Below, piece by piece: positions 1-13,277 of a DNA stretch of 64,000 nucleotides; position 1 is the first letter of the stretch; each line of letters opens with the position of its first letter. Both the position numbers and the translations under genes were made by a program. The stretch is from Toxotes chatareus. Lineage: Eukaryota > Chordata > Actinopteri > Toxotidae. The notes under the pieces were generated by a model. It searched no databases and was not told the DNA's origin. It was given only the letters and a program-made list of their open reading frames with translations. The stretch spans positions 9,366,181-9,430,180 of the forward strand of contig CM028884.1 of NCBI GenBank assembly GCA_016801885.1, in the 5' to 3' direction.

Positions 1-1102
1 ACTGGTTGGCCATCTGATGACAAATACCCAGAATTCCCTCATTCATCCTCACATCTGGTGTTTGGAGTTCCCGTGTGCCACGAGTGGTCAGACACACGAG
101 GAGATCAACATGCTCCAACCTCTCTCTCAGTAGACCCCCACCCCCCCAGTAGATTTACCACCTAAGGCTTTTGTTGTCAATAGCAGCTTCAAGCACTTTG
201 ATTTCAGTTATGTCTGTTAATATTCTGAAACCATTCTACAGCTACGGCTCATAAGGGAGGGGCACCCCGTGTGGAAAATCTACTGTTATTTGCCCATGGA
301 CATCATTATGGTTTTTATATACTATTTCAATTATTATTATGCTATTTAATTCCTATAGTTTGTGACGTGACTATTACCTCCTAGAAGGGATAGAAAGTAA
401 AATAAAAACCAAAACAATCCCATGTCCCTGTGTATTACTATACAGGAGACCAAAATATTTAAATTTTTTCAAACTTCTTTTTAGGCCTGTGATTATTATT
501 ACGTTATTATTGTCACTTGTTGCCACTCTGTTGGCTGAGTGGCTTATTTGTGTCAGTGCCTTATCAAGCGAGACACTCCATGTTTCTTACAGTCCGTACA
601 GGAAGAAATAAAATAAACTGTGTTGACTCAGGAACCCACTAAATCAAACCACAGTTTGTGGATGGCTCAGCTCGATTTTGACCTAGTCCTTTGATATTTA
701 ACTCAAAGAGCTGGAGGTCAACAGAGCATCAAGGTCAAGCTGCTTAGCAAATAGAAAACAGGCCTGATATAATGCTTTTGTGTCACATTGTGTTACAGAA
801 AAGGGAATAATGCATGCATCACTCCAAAGCTTTAAAGATATAAACTGAGGCAGGCTTCATGCACCTCTTATGCTTTGAAAGGTCAGACTCACAGTCAGGC
901 CTTAATCTCAAAGACAGAATAAGGCTGAACCTGATCAGTGCCTGGCTGCTTACTTAAGATGCAGGGGAAAAATAGAGCAAAACAAATGGCATAACTGTTA
1001 CAAACAAGTTTGTATTATTGTTGCGTGACTTTTACTTCCCAAATTTTCATCTGCTCAGTCTTTCTAAGGAGTATCTGTGGTTTTCCACTTTCCACACACA
1101 AA

Positions 1103-1142
<40 letters not shown>

Positions 1143-3950
1143 TGTGTGTGTGTGTGTTCAGATTTTGTTGCCAGCCATACAGTATTGCTGTTTGAGTACA
1201 GTACACTGAGGAGTGACAACTGTAAAATGCCTCTTTCACTGCACTGTATATCAACTATTATGTTAAGTGCATGACAACACCTCTCGTACTTTCATCAACA
1301 TATCTTGTAATGTTCCTCTTTTTCATCACCATAGAAGTGCCAATATGTTCCTTTAGGAATGTTTTTGATTTTCTTCTTCTGTTTTCTCTTTTTTATATTA
1401 TTATTATTATTTATTGGAATGAAGTTGAAGTTGAATTTTAACCTGGAATCATAACAGAACACCCTTACTCTGAAAGGAATAAAGCCACAAAGAAAAAAAA
1501 TCAAATATATGTGGAATATATAAGAAGATATAAAATAAAAATATATAAATATATTCTTTTGTTATATCTAATCTTGTATTTATCAAATTGTTTATAACAA
1601 AAACGTGAATGTAAAGTATTTTAAACGTAACTGTCCACAGTCATAACAATGTGTTTGATGTAGAGCTAAGATGAACTATTTAGAAAAAAATATTCTTCAG
1701 TGTAACCCTGGGTTACTTTGTCATATACGAATGTGAACAAATAAACCCTGGCTCTCCTGGACTATGTTTACATAAATACTGTGTACAATACCAATGTCCT
1801 GTTGAATGTGAGTGACAACTATCTATGAAGAAGTCTGAAGTATTAACACTATGATAATAAAGAATTTCTTCTACACACAAACACAAAGGCTGTGTGTTTT
1901 CATTTAACATTTTTCAGAGCCTGTAAAGAAAATCAGCTAACTTTTGAGATCACCTTTCCTTATATCATTGCTCTGATGTTTATATCACAGCAAAGTATTA
2001 ACAGCACTTCACAACTGGAACATTGTCAGATTCATGGTAGTAATGGTAATAAGGATTACCCTCGGTGCAAATCTAACAGTTCAGCTGGTGATATGAGTGT
2101 GTTATGCTGGTAACAGCTAATGTCACCTTGAGTTTCTAGCTTCCAGCAGAGATGAGGAGCAGGCTATAGATTACTGGTAAGCTCAGTTCTTTTTAACTCC
2201 ACAGCCCCAGATATTTTTCCACTTTCAGACTTTGTTCTTCAGCTACAGCTCACTTTGCCTCAAGAGACATAACTTCAGGCAGTGTTTTTCTTTCCAGATT
2301 TTGCAAACAGATTTTGATATGTAAAATTGGTGGAGTTCCCCTTTAACAAGATATTACCAGCAGTGAGCAGCAATAAATATCAAAACAGCATCCCTTTGTC
2401 CAAATTAATATGTTTTTAATGTGGGCATAAGACTGCCATATAACTGACTAATGAGCAACGTAAGTAATATTTACTTTTAGTGCTTATTTGACGGTTGGTG
2501 TTTTTGTTATAATAAAACAGAGCTCTACTATTAGGTGCTTGAAATCCTCTTTTTGTCATTCTGATGGCCTGTCCCACGTCCCTCCTTTTTCCTCTAGCAT
2601 CAGAAATTTGACTAACTCTGTTGAGTTTTACTGCTGACTGAGAGCTTCTCATAGTGGCTGACTGTGCCTTTCCACTGCCTCTCCCTTTGTTGGCCTGCTG
2701 TACCACTGGCACGCGGGCCTTCAGTGTCCATTCTTTGTGCCTTTGCTGGCTAAACTACTATTGTTCACAGTCCTCTGCTTCACGCATGCCAGGTTTCCCA
2801 GTTCATAAATTACTCCTGAAGAAATAATTTCCAAAAAGCTGTACATTGTACACACAATGTGTTTTACAGTGGTTTAAACTCTGGTTCTGCTTAGGTCTTT
2901 ACTGGCAAAAATCAAGTGTAGTGGCTGAAAGTGATTCCAGTGACTCAGCCATGCCTTAAATGTGCACTATACCAAGGATATACAGCATAAACTAAACTAC
3001 ATTCAAAATTTCCAATCAGTTTCTGGACTCACATCAAAACTAAAACTGTGCTTTTAGAACTAAAAAAGAAAGCAATGTTTTACCAGAGATCCAGTACTTT
3101 GCTTTTTATTCTCAACTGGATCGTCAGGGCTGTATCACCACCATCCAATATCTGTCGCAATTTTTCCAGCTGTGAGAAGCCCCTCCATCTTTGTTGTGGG
3201 ACAATGACACATCAACGTCACAGTCAAAAATCAAGTAAAATTTGTATGCATACTGAGATCCTTGAGTGCTTATTTTTGTGTCATCTTTTCCAATGTGAAC
3301 ACACTATTCTAAAAATTGAGTAGAAGTAGGCATGGCTTGCATGGCATGTTGGCAATAAATAAGAAAGTAGGCTAAAAAAAAGAATGAAAGGAATAGTGGT
3401 AACATGCAGAAACAAACCATGTGGATAGGCAACAATCTTAATGCCAATAGTGATATTTAGCTAGATAAATAGCGCTTTAAGTTAATGAGGGACTCAGGAT
3501 TTAAGAAAATATTGCTGTTATATTTGCAATTGTGAGTCTTGATAACACTTCTCTAAAAAGGAAAGTAACCAGTCAGAGAGTTCACTTACTATCATGTGTG
3601 GGGGCAACTGGGATATGCAAAGTGATACTGTTGGCACGTACAATATATTGACTGTAAGCTGTTTAATGTCACAGCCTCTATGGTAAGTTGTTTGTGGACA
3701 TGACTTGGATTTGACCTCTGTTTAGAGCTGAGACACGAAGTGGGTTAATAAAAAATTCTTGATCCTGCCCAGGACACAACTTAAGGGAAAACCAAAATTA
3801 GCCAAAATTATGTTAAGCCAGTGGAATTCTCGTGTGAATACCAATCTAACCATTTCACCACCCAGCAGGTACTCCATCACCTGTACATGAGGAAAGGAAG
3901 ATATGTCTAAAGGCCCTACCTCAGGTAGTCCAGTTTAATTCTCTATGCCT
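1..3950. other. Gene-free region
   Basis: AT-rich sequence with only short frames lacking family resemblance. Apart from the compound microsatellite at 1106-1157 I see no gene, RNA or clear transposon. Confidence 0.6.
1106..1157. repeat. (GA)n(TG)n compound microsatellite
   Basis: About 35 bases of GA repeats are followed directly by about 18 bases of TG repeats. The open frames across this block are simple repeats, not proteins. Confidence 0.95.
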
Positions 3951-3960
3951 TCATCCATAA

Positions 3961-4045
3961 GGTGCGGCTGTGCGATGGCTTAGTGGTGTTGTGGTCAACA
4001 CTGTAACTTCATAGCAAGAAGGCCCTGGGTTTAAACTAGGAGCCT
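3961..4045 (+). mobile_element. tRNA-like SINE head fragment
   Basis: The sequence has an A-box-like TGGCTTAGTGGT and a B-box-like GGGTTTAAACT, separated by CACTGTAACTTCATAGCAAGAAGGCCCT. This is a decayed copy of the widespread fish unit whose intact form reads TGGTTAGCACTGT...GGTTCGAACCC. It abuts the 3' tail of the LINE fragment. Confidence 0.55.
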
Positions 4046-4059
4046 CACATCACTACACT

Positions 4060-4548
4060 GCCCATTAAAATAACAGTAATCTTTATTTGTATACCACCTC
4101 TCTTAACAAGGTTACAAGGTGCTGCACAAGTAAAATCTTATAAAATAAAACCTTGGTTTTTTTTTTTTAAATAAGTTTTCAAAAGGGAAACAGTGCCAGC
4201 TAACCTGAGATCTTCTGGTAAACTATTCCACAGCCTTGGAGGCCTGGCTGCAAAGGCACAGTCACCCTTGGTCACATGGTTTGCTGTAGGTACAACCAGT
4301 AAAGCCAGCAGTGAGGACCTCAGGTTACAGGCAGGTACATACAGGGTCAAAATGTCATTAATATAAGATGGAGCAAGACCATAAATGGTTTATATGTTAA
4401 TAAGAAATCAATAACAAATCAATTCTTAAAATCAGTGGAAGCTAGTGGAAGGCAACTAAAATAGAAGTACTATGCTCACAATTCATCTCAGTGAGAAGCC
4501 ATACAGCCACATTCTGTGCCAGCTGAACGTGGAGTAGGCTATTTTTGC
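4060..4548 (-). mobile_element. LINE (L2-type) 3' end, reverse transcriptase remnant
   Basis: Minus-strand translation gives the C-terminal end of an L2/Rex-like non-LTR reverse transcriptase: LHVQLAQNVA, then LPLASTDFKN with an in-frame stop, LTLYVPACNLRSS, FAARPPRLWNSLPEDLRL and LLKTYL. A 3' untranslated end typical of these LINEs follows (GGTGGTATACAAATAAAG on the minus strand), with an ATT-rich tail. It is 5'-truncated, as most LINE copies are, and inactive. Confidence 0.85.
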
Positions 4549-5039
4549 TCAGCCCAGAATTTCATGCATATATAAAGACAAAAAAGGAATTTACTACCTT
4601 TCTAAGGTCAGCTTAGGAAAGGAATGCAATTATTCCTCCAATTTTCCTAAACTGAAAAAAGCAAGATTCAACAATTACTTTTACTGAAAGTCAACCATTT
4701 ATCTTTTGAAGCTGCTTGCCATGTCTGCTGTTACCTTCAAGTCAATATCACAAGAGCAGAGGGCAGACTTAACTAAAAATAAGCAAATACATACAGAATT
4801 TCTACGGAAACATGTATTCACTCTGTGCTCTGTTGCACCAGTAACCACACCCAACAGTTAGAAGAATCTTGAATTTACCTGTGTATGAATGGTTTACTTG
4901 AGAACCATAAGTACACCAACAGTCTATTTTGTAAAATGAGACACAGCGTAATAATGTTCACATTGGCTATGTAGCAGCATTAGGTTCAATATTTTTGTTC
5001 TCACACTGATGTGTTTTGTTCTGATGTGCAACAAATGTT

Positions 5040-5110
5040 CTCGGCTTCACCCATTAAGGGTCGCCTCAACAGATCACCATCCATATGTTTGATGTGGCGT
5101 AGGCCGTTGA
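5040..5110 (+). repeat. Fragment of a common fish repeat
   Basis: GGGTCGCCTCAACAGATCAC and CATCCATATGTTTGATGTGG resemble the widespread fish repeat with CGCCACAGCGGATCATC and TTTGATTTGGCAC. It is a short, diverged fragment. Recognition is from memory of the pattern. Confidence 0.35.
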
Positions 5111-6409
5111 TTACTTTGACTAGGAGCATCGAATTTCCTGATGGTCCCTGAAAGTGTCTGTCAATTTAGTGCGATGGAGTTGGCCAGGGTTAATAAAACA
5201 TAGAATGAAGGAAACACAGCATAGTGTCAACAGGATGTGATAGATATAAAGTGATAAGGACAGTTACTTGAAACAAGATATTTGCAGCCTGGAAATAACA
5301 TAATTTCACCAGGTAAGAAGGTAGAGTTTTCTCCTTTAGAACCACCTAATTTGACAATGTACACTTCCATCGCCGATAACCTCTCTTACTCTGTCTTTAA
5401 TTTGTTGTTCTGAAGTAGGGCTGGAATTGTCTGCCTTTTCCATCTCATCTCTGCCCTGATTCTCAATGCCTCCAGTTCTACCTTAATGCAGCAAAAAGGT
5501 CAAAACCACAAACTTTCCTCAAATTTGTTTAGCCAATAAAAGTCAAACCGGACCACCATAGACTGCTTCTTAATTGGCAGCTCTGTGCAGCACTAATGTG
5601 ATTGGGGCAAAGGAGAGCCATTTTTTAATGCGCCTCTTTAGACTGAGGACTTGTTCTATACTTATAATCCAATTGTCAGGGAATAATCCATGTGACTGAG
5701 CTGCAAAATCCTTTTGTGGTTGGCAGGAACACTTCATGAAGAGAATCCTGACACAGGGAGAGTGAAGTTGCAGTTACAGAAACATCAGATCCTCTGTGGC
5801 AAATGCTACAGAAAGATTATACGTGTACAAAGTCCTTGTGAAAAGCAACTGTTATGAGCTGTACAGATGCAACAGAGTGTTCGATTTCACATCAGTTGTT
5901 AGTGTCAACTCTCTGATTGCACCCCATGAGATCTGCCTACTGTATACTCAGTACCGTAATGTGAGCGCTATTCTTTGTTCGCAGATCTGTGTACGCAGCT
6001 TGAAGATCACAGATGTATACCTCAGTGCTGATTCTTTGTTGACTGATAAAGTGTCAGTGTAATGGTTACTCTGGGGTTTAAATCCAAAGCTGGGTGGATT
6101 TAACTGAGAACGTCAGGCATCAGTGCTTCTCTCTGGTACAGAAAAGACTTTCTTGTTTTTCTTGGAAATCAGAGGGAAACTCAGTGAGCGATGAGCTTTT
6201 CCACCATGATGTCCAACTGTGACAACAACAATCTTTAAAAGCTTGGGGTTTAACAAAAATATTTGCTGGTACTTTAAAATGTGACTTTTTCTATTTTGAT
6301 GGATGGAATGTCTCATTAGGTGTTTTCCATTTCTGAATGCCAAACTTAATTATTATGCATTTTTTTATTCTGCAGCTGTTTTGTTCTTATCTGTCACAAC
6401 TGGTAATAG

Positions 6410-6840
6410 CACGGAAACAGGAACAAAGGGAACAGGACCCAAATGCAGATGCTGAGGCAGAGCTTATGAAGTTCAGTGATTTCTTAAACAAGTGGAACAA
6501 AGGCTTATGGGACAGTGAGGCAGGTGAGGGTCAAAACCAGAGAAGCAGCCCGAATAGGAAAACAAGCCCAGTGAAGCACAAGTAGGAATCCAAAATTTTC
6601 CAATTAATAGTCAAAAGATCAAGACATAGTTAAAGATGGCAGAAAGACGGAACCAAGACGTGAAGCACACAGTAACACAACAACATATTACTGCAACTAA
6701 TTAATGTCGTAGTGCGTGTAGGCAGGAAGTAAAACAACGGGCACAGCATAACAACAGACTTAGCATAAAAAAATTCAAAATAAAACAGGAAATAAATTTA
6801 GTCCAGCCAGGGACTCACATAGAGGGGCAGATCGTGACAT
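6410..6840 (+). repeat. Possible dispersed repeat
   Basis: The start (GGAACAGGACCCAAATGCAG) and end (GACTCACATAGAGGGGCAGATCGTGACAT) resemble the ends of an interspersed fish repeat. The body is A-rich with CAGGAA/AACAGG runs. No coding sequence or clear terminal repeats were found. Confidence 0.35.
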
Positions 6841-8014
6841 GTCTAAAAAGTTATTCCCCTCTTTTTCGAATGGGGTCTCTGAAGGCTTGGCAGTCTGTAA
6901 GCACGTGGCTAACTTGATATTCAGCAGCCACAGAGCAGCTGTGGGCATGGTATGATGGCCAGCATTCCTCAGAGAGAGGAAACTCCTCTCTTCCCACGGG
7001 ATCACTCTGTGGATGATGAATCTCCTGTTTATTTTTTTGGGCCACCCCTACAACTGCGAATACCACAAAGAGCCTGGACGTCCAACGTCTTCACAAGAAT
7101 GAGAAAACTGTGCAGGAAATGTGACTCTTTCCTCCACATTTGTGGTTTCAGTCCATTTGTCCAAGAATTTCCATAACAAGTAGAGCCTGTTTCCTGTCCC
7201 CCAAGCAAAAGCAGACATGAATCTAATAGATGCCATATTCTGATTCTCACATAAGATATGGTTACATATGGCCACAGCTTCTCAGAACGCCTGTTAAGCA
7301 CGTTTTATTTGATGTCAACATTTCCAAGGCATGTGACCAAAGAAATGCATCATGATTGGATGAAATACATGTGAAGAGGTGAAATGCTTTGTGGGAAATG
7401 TATTTCATTGGGGGGGGGTTTTCAGCACCCAAAATGGCATGAGCGAGGCAAGGTGTTTTTTTTATTTTTAGGGCAAATGCAATTGTTTTCAATAAAAGCG
7501 AAAAGGTCTGAGCTCTCAAATGGTTTTATTTCATGTTTATATCTACTTCAGATGTTGAGAAATAAAGGTTTTTGAGAAACAATGCATACCTTTTAGAATT
7601 TTTTAGATGGTGCCTTAATGGGTAAAATGAGCTCATGTCTAAGAAACAGAAAATGTGTACCTGACGGTAAGAGAATGAAAGAAATATGCTGTAGGAGCTG
7701 TTTAAGCCATAATCTGTTCCCCTTTCTCTGTGGGATAAATTACACGTCAAGTTATTTTGCAAAATATTGCAATGCAAATATTGTCTTGCAAGCAACAAAT
7801 TAATAAGGCAAACTATGTCAGTTTTGAGTCACACTATAGAACACCTTATACCTGAAATTAGTTTCAGAATTTTTAGTTTTTAAGTTTAGTTTGTTTAGGT
7901 TTTGCATTTATACAACACTAATGGCAGGGGAAAGATTTAGCTGCTTTTAGGTTTATCAGCATCTGTAGAACTCCTCAGGCTACCAAATGTAAGCATACTT
8001 TCACAGGAACAAAG

Positions 8015-8034
8015 GCACACACACACACACACAC
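8015..8034. repeat. (AC)n microsatellite
   Basis: A run of ten AC units, with imperfect extension (AGACACTGTACACAC) to about 8048. Confidence 0.9.
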
Positions 8035-9469
8035 AGACACTGTACACACATGTACATGCTTCCACTAAAGACCACAAAAATCTGATAGAAATCCTTCTGG
8101 GAGTGTTACTATGAGGTTCATGTTTAAAAATAGGCACAGTGTTGCTTTACAAATTCTCCACGAAAAAAAAAATGCATTTAGAAAATAAGCCGGAAAATCA
8201 CTTAAACTGAGGTACATTTTCAAAGGTCTGCTCACACAGATGACATTCATTATTACACATGGGACATGTTTCTGTGTGTATGTAACATTGTATTTCATGA
8301 CATTTCCAGGGGAGATAACATTGATTTAAATATTAGATAACCTTGAATTGATTATTTGAATATGTTTAACTTCTGTTCTTGTTCTGTTGTTATGTTTCCT
8401 TTTATTGTTGTAGTGACTGTAATCCATCATGTCATTAAAACACAGACAAACAAAGTTTAATGTAATAATTGCAAGTGATAAATTCACTGGTTATTGTCCA
8501 TAGATCTTTGTGACCTTCATAATCGGAGAAAGTTAATTTGGTAATTTACGACAGGTCTTTCCAAATCTTCACAGTGAGGACAAGTCTTGGGGCTCTACGT
8601 GCAGTCCGCAAAATGTTGACTGCTGAACAGATGACATTCATGTTTGTTCAAACATTAAAAAAAATAATCAAAACAAGAACTGACTGGGGAGAGTGAGTTA
8701 TGCTGACCCCAAATATCAGTTCACATCCACGCTTATCTCTAAAACATCAGTATCAACAGGAACAATTCTGCACTTATCTGCTTTGCTTTGACATTGAAAC
8801 AAAAACTAATCAAATTAGAACCAGATCCAACTGGACTTGGAAAACAAAGTGCAGACAGGAAACATACTGAAAAATAAAATCCTTTGATTTTTTTTCCTAC
8901 AGTTTTGTGAATAAGAATTGATGTTTTACATTAAGGTAGGAATTTTGTCTCCTCTGGTCTTTGAGGCTATGGATCACAGTGCAGTTACACTGCTTCCTGT
9001 GCATAAAGGGACTGTTTGTTTATGTATATGTGTTTACATTTAATGTTTGTGTCCAACAGCATGTGTGTATATATATGGGTGTGTACATGTGTCAAGCAAT
9101 AATTGCCTCTTTATTTAGAGCTAGTGTAATATGGTTTACATTTGGCAGGTCTTTGTAAGTGCTTTTACACCAGTGATAATCAGTGGCAGCTCTGGGCCAT
9201 ATAAACTGCAGGGGCCAGACTTGGCCCAGTTGTTCTTTTAGAGGGGCCAGTTAAATTAACCCTGAAACTAAGTGATGAACTGAGTGTTCATTATAGCAGC
9301 AGCTTGGGATGAGAGAAAATAGTAAGGAAGCCAAATGAGATGGGTCAGATCCTCCAAAAATAAGTGTGACACACACATAAGGATGTAATAATTTCAAGAC
9401 GCAACAACCTCATACACAGACTAAAAGAAACAAAAAAAATCACAATCATACACAGCCCAGCAGCCAACC

Positions 9470-9660
9470 AGATTCATCAATGCAAACTTAGGAAAATTCC
9501 AAATTTATTGAAATTCAGCAGGCCCTATCCATGGTGCCTATTGTGTCTGTGTCAACAACACACAATGACAAACAACTTTAATACATCAAACTGTGTATAA
9601 GTCAAATAGAAAACAATGCAGCCGTCTGTACAGGCTTTTACTCACCATTACGCACATAAC
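9470..9660. repeat. Dispersed repeat, copy A
   Basis: The segment near 9523-9575 (AGCAGGCCCTATCCATGGTG to AACAACACACAATG) matches 14425-14475 at roughly 80 percent. A sequence CAGTGGCAGCTCTGGGCCAT at about 9181, followed by GGGGCCAG runs, looks like a hAT-type terminus and may be one end of the same element. Boundaries are not determined. Confidence 0.4.
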
Positions 9661-12029
9661 CACAACACAAAACCTACTTTCATGCTTTCAGTCTTTTTTG
9701 TACATTTTCTGTGAATTACTAATGTGACTGCATAATTGGCTTGCTCTGCCAAAAGTGAATGACCTACACATCACATCCTGTGATGAAGGACTGCCGCTGC
9801 TTCTATTATTCTACTGACATACAGGTTTCGTTATGCAGCCTCAAGCAACAGAACTACATTAATACCTCATTTCAACAGGGAGAGAGAGAGAGAGAGTAGT
9901 TTATTTTTATCTGACACAACTCTGGGTCAGTAAGATAAATTCATTGTTGGTTCTTGGTTAGGTCATATCATAGGACAATTACAATAAAAATAAACAAAGA
10001 TAAGCTTCTTGAAATTTAACACAAGGCTGTGCAATGTTTGGTTATTTTTGGATCATAGTTTCCTATCTGCACAGAGAGTATGATGGAGTCTCACCACACT
10101 CATCAACTATCCTATATAAAACTGTTGTTCAATAAAGACTACCTGGTATCAATGCACCAAAACACAGTCAAAAGGTCAACTGAATATTGCACTTATATGC
10201 ATTTGTCAACTGCATTTGTAAGTCTAGACAATTAGCCATTAGTACTTGATAAGCTGATGGTATAACATGGCCGTACTGGTTTGTTTGCTTGAGTAAATTG
10301 CTTTATGGATCTTTAAGGAAAACTAAATGTTGGGGAGACCTCTGCTATGTAACCTGTCAGTAAAGTTGAACTCGTTGAATCAAACCAAAACATTACATAC
10401 TGTTCCTATGTGGAGAGGGGGGTGTGGTGGGAATAGATGGAAGTGAGTGAAAAAGATAAGCAGCTGCTAAAGAAATCCCATGTTAATGCATGCTTGCCAC
10501 TTAGATTTGTGTTGCACTTTCCATCAATCCTCATGGGGAGTGTTAGTGTAATCTGTTTCTTCCGTAGCCAAGAATAATTTGCAGGTCTTTGCAAACTGAT
10601 GTCTTCCCAAATATATCCAGCTCACTTTTTTTTTTTTTTTTTAACTCTGAGAGAAATGTGTTAAGCTGGAGAAGTATTAGCAAGCCTTCAGATCTGATGA
10701 CCACAGGGTGCACCTGTTGGAAATACAGTCATAAATGGAAACCTTTATCTGTGATTTTCTGTCCAAAAATGTTACTAAACTCTTTATATACAGGTTCCTC
10801 ATATGGCAAGATCTGAATCTACATGTATAATAGAGCCTTTGGATCACAATCCATATACAGTACTGATGACTCTTTGCAGAGAAAGTAACACAATGACACC
10901 TACTTATGATTACATGCTACCTGTTCCTTTTAAATATACACTTGTCCACGGTTGTCAGCTCCAACATCATCAGTGATTTCAGGCACCTAATCAACATCAC
11001 TTCTTATTCTGCAGGCTAACCAAGACAGAAGTCAAGGCCTGGAAGTTTGGTTAGTTTGGTTCTATGATTTGGATAGAAAAAAAAAACATATGGTACTTGC
11101 CCACAACTGGAGAAGCTTCATGTTTATAACGACACACGGTTGGCCAACTCTTTGTTTACTATGATGCAGTGATGAAAAGTACTGAGGTTAGACGAGGTGC
11201 AATTGGATATCTGCAAAGACCAAGCAGAGCAGATCAGGGCAAACACAAACAACTTGTGGTCAATGAGGAGAGAATATTTGATTTCACCTAACCCGGGGTT
11301 AATTTCTCTACCTCTTCAGAGGTCTGGTCCTTGGTTCTGTCTCACTTTTCTTGCGCTCTCTCTCCCACACTCTGATGTTCTCTGTTTTTACCTCCCCCCT
11401 CTCTCTGTATCTCTTCTACCCTCTCATTTGTAATCCTGTTTGAGCTGGTTCCTAGTCTGCAATCTGTCACAGAAGGAGTATGGTCCTGATGTTATCATAT
11501 CCATCAGCAGTAGATTTCCTGAGAAGAGAAGATCTTATGCGTTTGTGTGTGTGTGTGTGTGAGTCCTTGTGGGCAAAAATAAACGATTCACTAAATTTCT
11601 GTGGCATACACAAAAGAAAGAACGAAAGCTGTAGTAGCAGATTTTGAATGGTAGTACCTTAATAAAGCACATAACTAATCATATAGAAAATGAAAAATAC
11701 ACTATGTCATAGAAAAACTGTGGAATAATAAGTACACAACAAAATAATAAACTGCTAAAAAAAAGAAAGAAAGGTCAGACTTAAATGTACCACTGACATT
11801 GTGTATTTTTGGAAAAGACATTGGCTCTCCTTTGTAGATATGATCAAACCTACTGTGTATTCCACATCACAGTGAATTATTCTGCTTTGCCATCATATCT
11901 CTGTGATAAAACACAGCATGTGCATTAAGTGTGTGTGAGAAGAGACATAGGGCTAAGTTATGTGGGCTGTTTTCTTATCAGGCAAATTTATAGTCTCTGC
12001 CAGGGCATCTGGTGTGGGAACCGAGGTCC

Positions 12030-12125
12030 ACAGAAGTTATGAAGGATTGAGTGGCACACAGAGGGAATTACAGATAACCTGGAGGACATAAAGCAGGTTT
12101 TTGACAAGATGGTTCCTAATAAAGT
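12030..12125 (+). mobile_element. Possible Tc1 right-end fragment
   Basis: The stretch ends GGTTCCTAATAAAGTGG at about 12107-12123, the usual outer sequence of a Tc1-family terminal repeat in fish. It lies on the far side of the MITE from the Tc1 transposase remnant and may be a piece of the same or another element. The internal sequence is not recognised. Confidence 0.35.
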
Positions 12126-12218
12126 GGAAAATATATAAGATGGGGGTGAAGGGGATTTGTGCTGATTGATGCTCTCAGCTTTTCATTGGCTGCTTTGGGA
12201 GAGCTGCTTCTTCTAACT

Positions 12219-12417
12219 CAGGGGTGTCCAAACTTCCACAAAGGGCCGTATGGCCGCAGGTTTTTGTTCCAACCAATGAAGAGCACACAGTTTGACCAAT
12301 CAACTGTTGAAGACTGAGATCGATTGATTAAATGAGTCAAGTCTGGTGTGCTGGTGCTTGGTTGGAACAAAAACCTGCAGCCAAACGGCCCTTTGTGGAA
12401 CAGTTTGGACACCCCTG
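12219..12417. mobile_element. hAT-type MITE, 199 bp, with 8-bp target duplication
   Basis: The element begins CAGGGGTGTCCAAAC and ends with the inverse, GTTTGGACACCCCTG. Long subterminal inverted repeats (GGTTTTTGTTCCAACCAA and complement) make most of it palindromic. It is flanked by perfect 8-base direct repeats TTCTAACT at 12211-12218 and 12418-12425. An 8-bp duplication and a CAG terminus are the signature of hAT-superfamily transposition. No transposase is encoded. Confidence 0.9.
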
Positions 12418-12464
12418 TTCTAACTAGTCTAACTTTGTCTAACTTGGGCCCCTCAGTAAGAGAA

Positions 12465-13045
12465 AGTATTAAGGGGCCCAAAGCATACCATGAAAACATT
12501 CCCCACACCATTACACCGCGAACAGCCGCCTGGACTGTTCACACAAGGCAGGTTGGGTCCATGAATTCATGCTGATGGTGCCAAATTCTGACCCCACCAT
12601 CCATGTGACTCAACAGAAATCCAGATTAAACAGACCAAGCGAAGTTTTTCCAGTCTTCAGCTGTCCAGTTTTGGTGATCCAGTGCCCACTGCAGCCTCAG
12701 ATTTCTGCTCGTGGCCGACAGGAGTGGAACCGGACATGGTCTTCTGCGGTTGTGGACCACCCACCTCAAGGTTTGACGTGCTGCTCATTCTGAGATGCTT
12801 TTTGTGCTTACCACAATTGTAAAGAGTGGCTATCTGAGTTACTGTAGTAGCCATTCTGTCAGCTCCAGCCAAGTCTGGCCATTTTCCTCTGACATCTCTC
12901 ATCAACAAGGCGTTTCCCGCTGCAGAACTGCCACTTGGATATTTTTGTTTTTCACACCATTCTGAGTTAAACTCTAGAGACTGTTGAGAATGAAAACTCC
13001 AGGAGATCAGCAGTTTCATAAATACGTAAACCAGTCCGTGTGGAG
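12465..13045 (-). pseudogene. Tc1/mariner transposase remnant
   Basis: Minus-strand translation in several frames follows a Tc1-type transposase. In order from 13045 downwards: a helix-turn-helix segment (ETADLLEFSFSTVSRV), a linker with NALLMRDVRGKWPDLAGADR and TVTQIATLYN, then FAWS before an in-frame stop, GVRIWHHQH, and GVMVWGMFSWYALGPL. Stops and frame changes separate these pieces, and the C-terminal half with the last catalytic residue is gone. The coding match ends about 40-50 bases above a hAT-type MITE. Confidence 0.85.
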
Positions 13046-13171
13046 ACTGAGATCTGAGAACATTTATGAACATTAAGTAAAGCTCTTGACCTGTATGTGC
13101 ATGATTTTATACATCGCATTGCTGCCTCATGATTTGCTGACTGGATAATTGCATGAATATAAACATGTACA

Positions 13172-13277
13172 TGAATATATGTCTCCAAATTGTATAGATA
13201 TATATTAATGTGCATGAATATACACATGCACATGAATATATATCTATACAACATGGAGATGTGAGACATATATATTC
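13172..13277. repeat. Imperfect AT-rich inverted repeat
   Basis: The left arm (13172-13217) and right arm (about 13227-13277) are near reverse complements. They share TTGTATAGATATATATT and ATGTGCATG, and one arm carries a 7-base insertion. The fold would be a hairpin with a short loop. No terminal motif or target duplication was identified; it may be a small MITE. Confidence 0.5.

Larger units (their letters stand above)
4560..12000. other. Gene-free region with old repeats
   Basis: Frames of 60-90 codons occur on both strands but none shows family motifs or fits a splice-consistent chain. Old repeat fragments (5.0, 6.4-6.8, 9.2-9.7 kb) and short (AG)n/(GT)n runs (9880, 11540) are the only structures seen. 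Confidence 0.55.

Noticed and set aside
2416..2712. 98-codon minus-strand open frame
   Set aside because: Basic, low-information sequence with no family resemblance and no splice-consistent neighbours.
8000..9200. Possible CRISPR-like or tandem arrays
   Set aside because: Only simple (AC)n and scattered TG-rich runs; no regular repeats with unique spacers, and the genome is eukaryotic.
12657..13073. 138-codon minus-strand open frame as a gene
   Set aside because: Its sequence is part of the decayed Tc1 transposase, with the C-terminal part out of frame; annotated as pseudogene instead.
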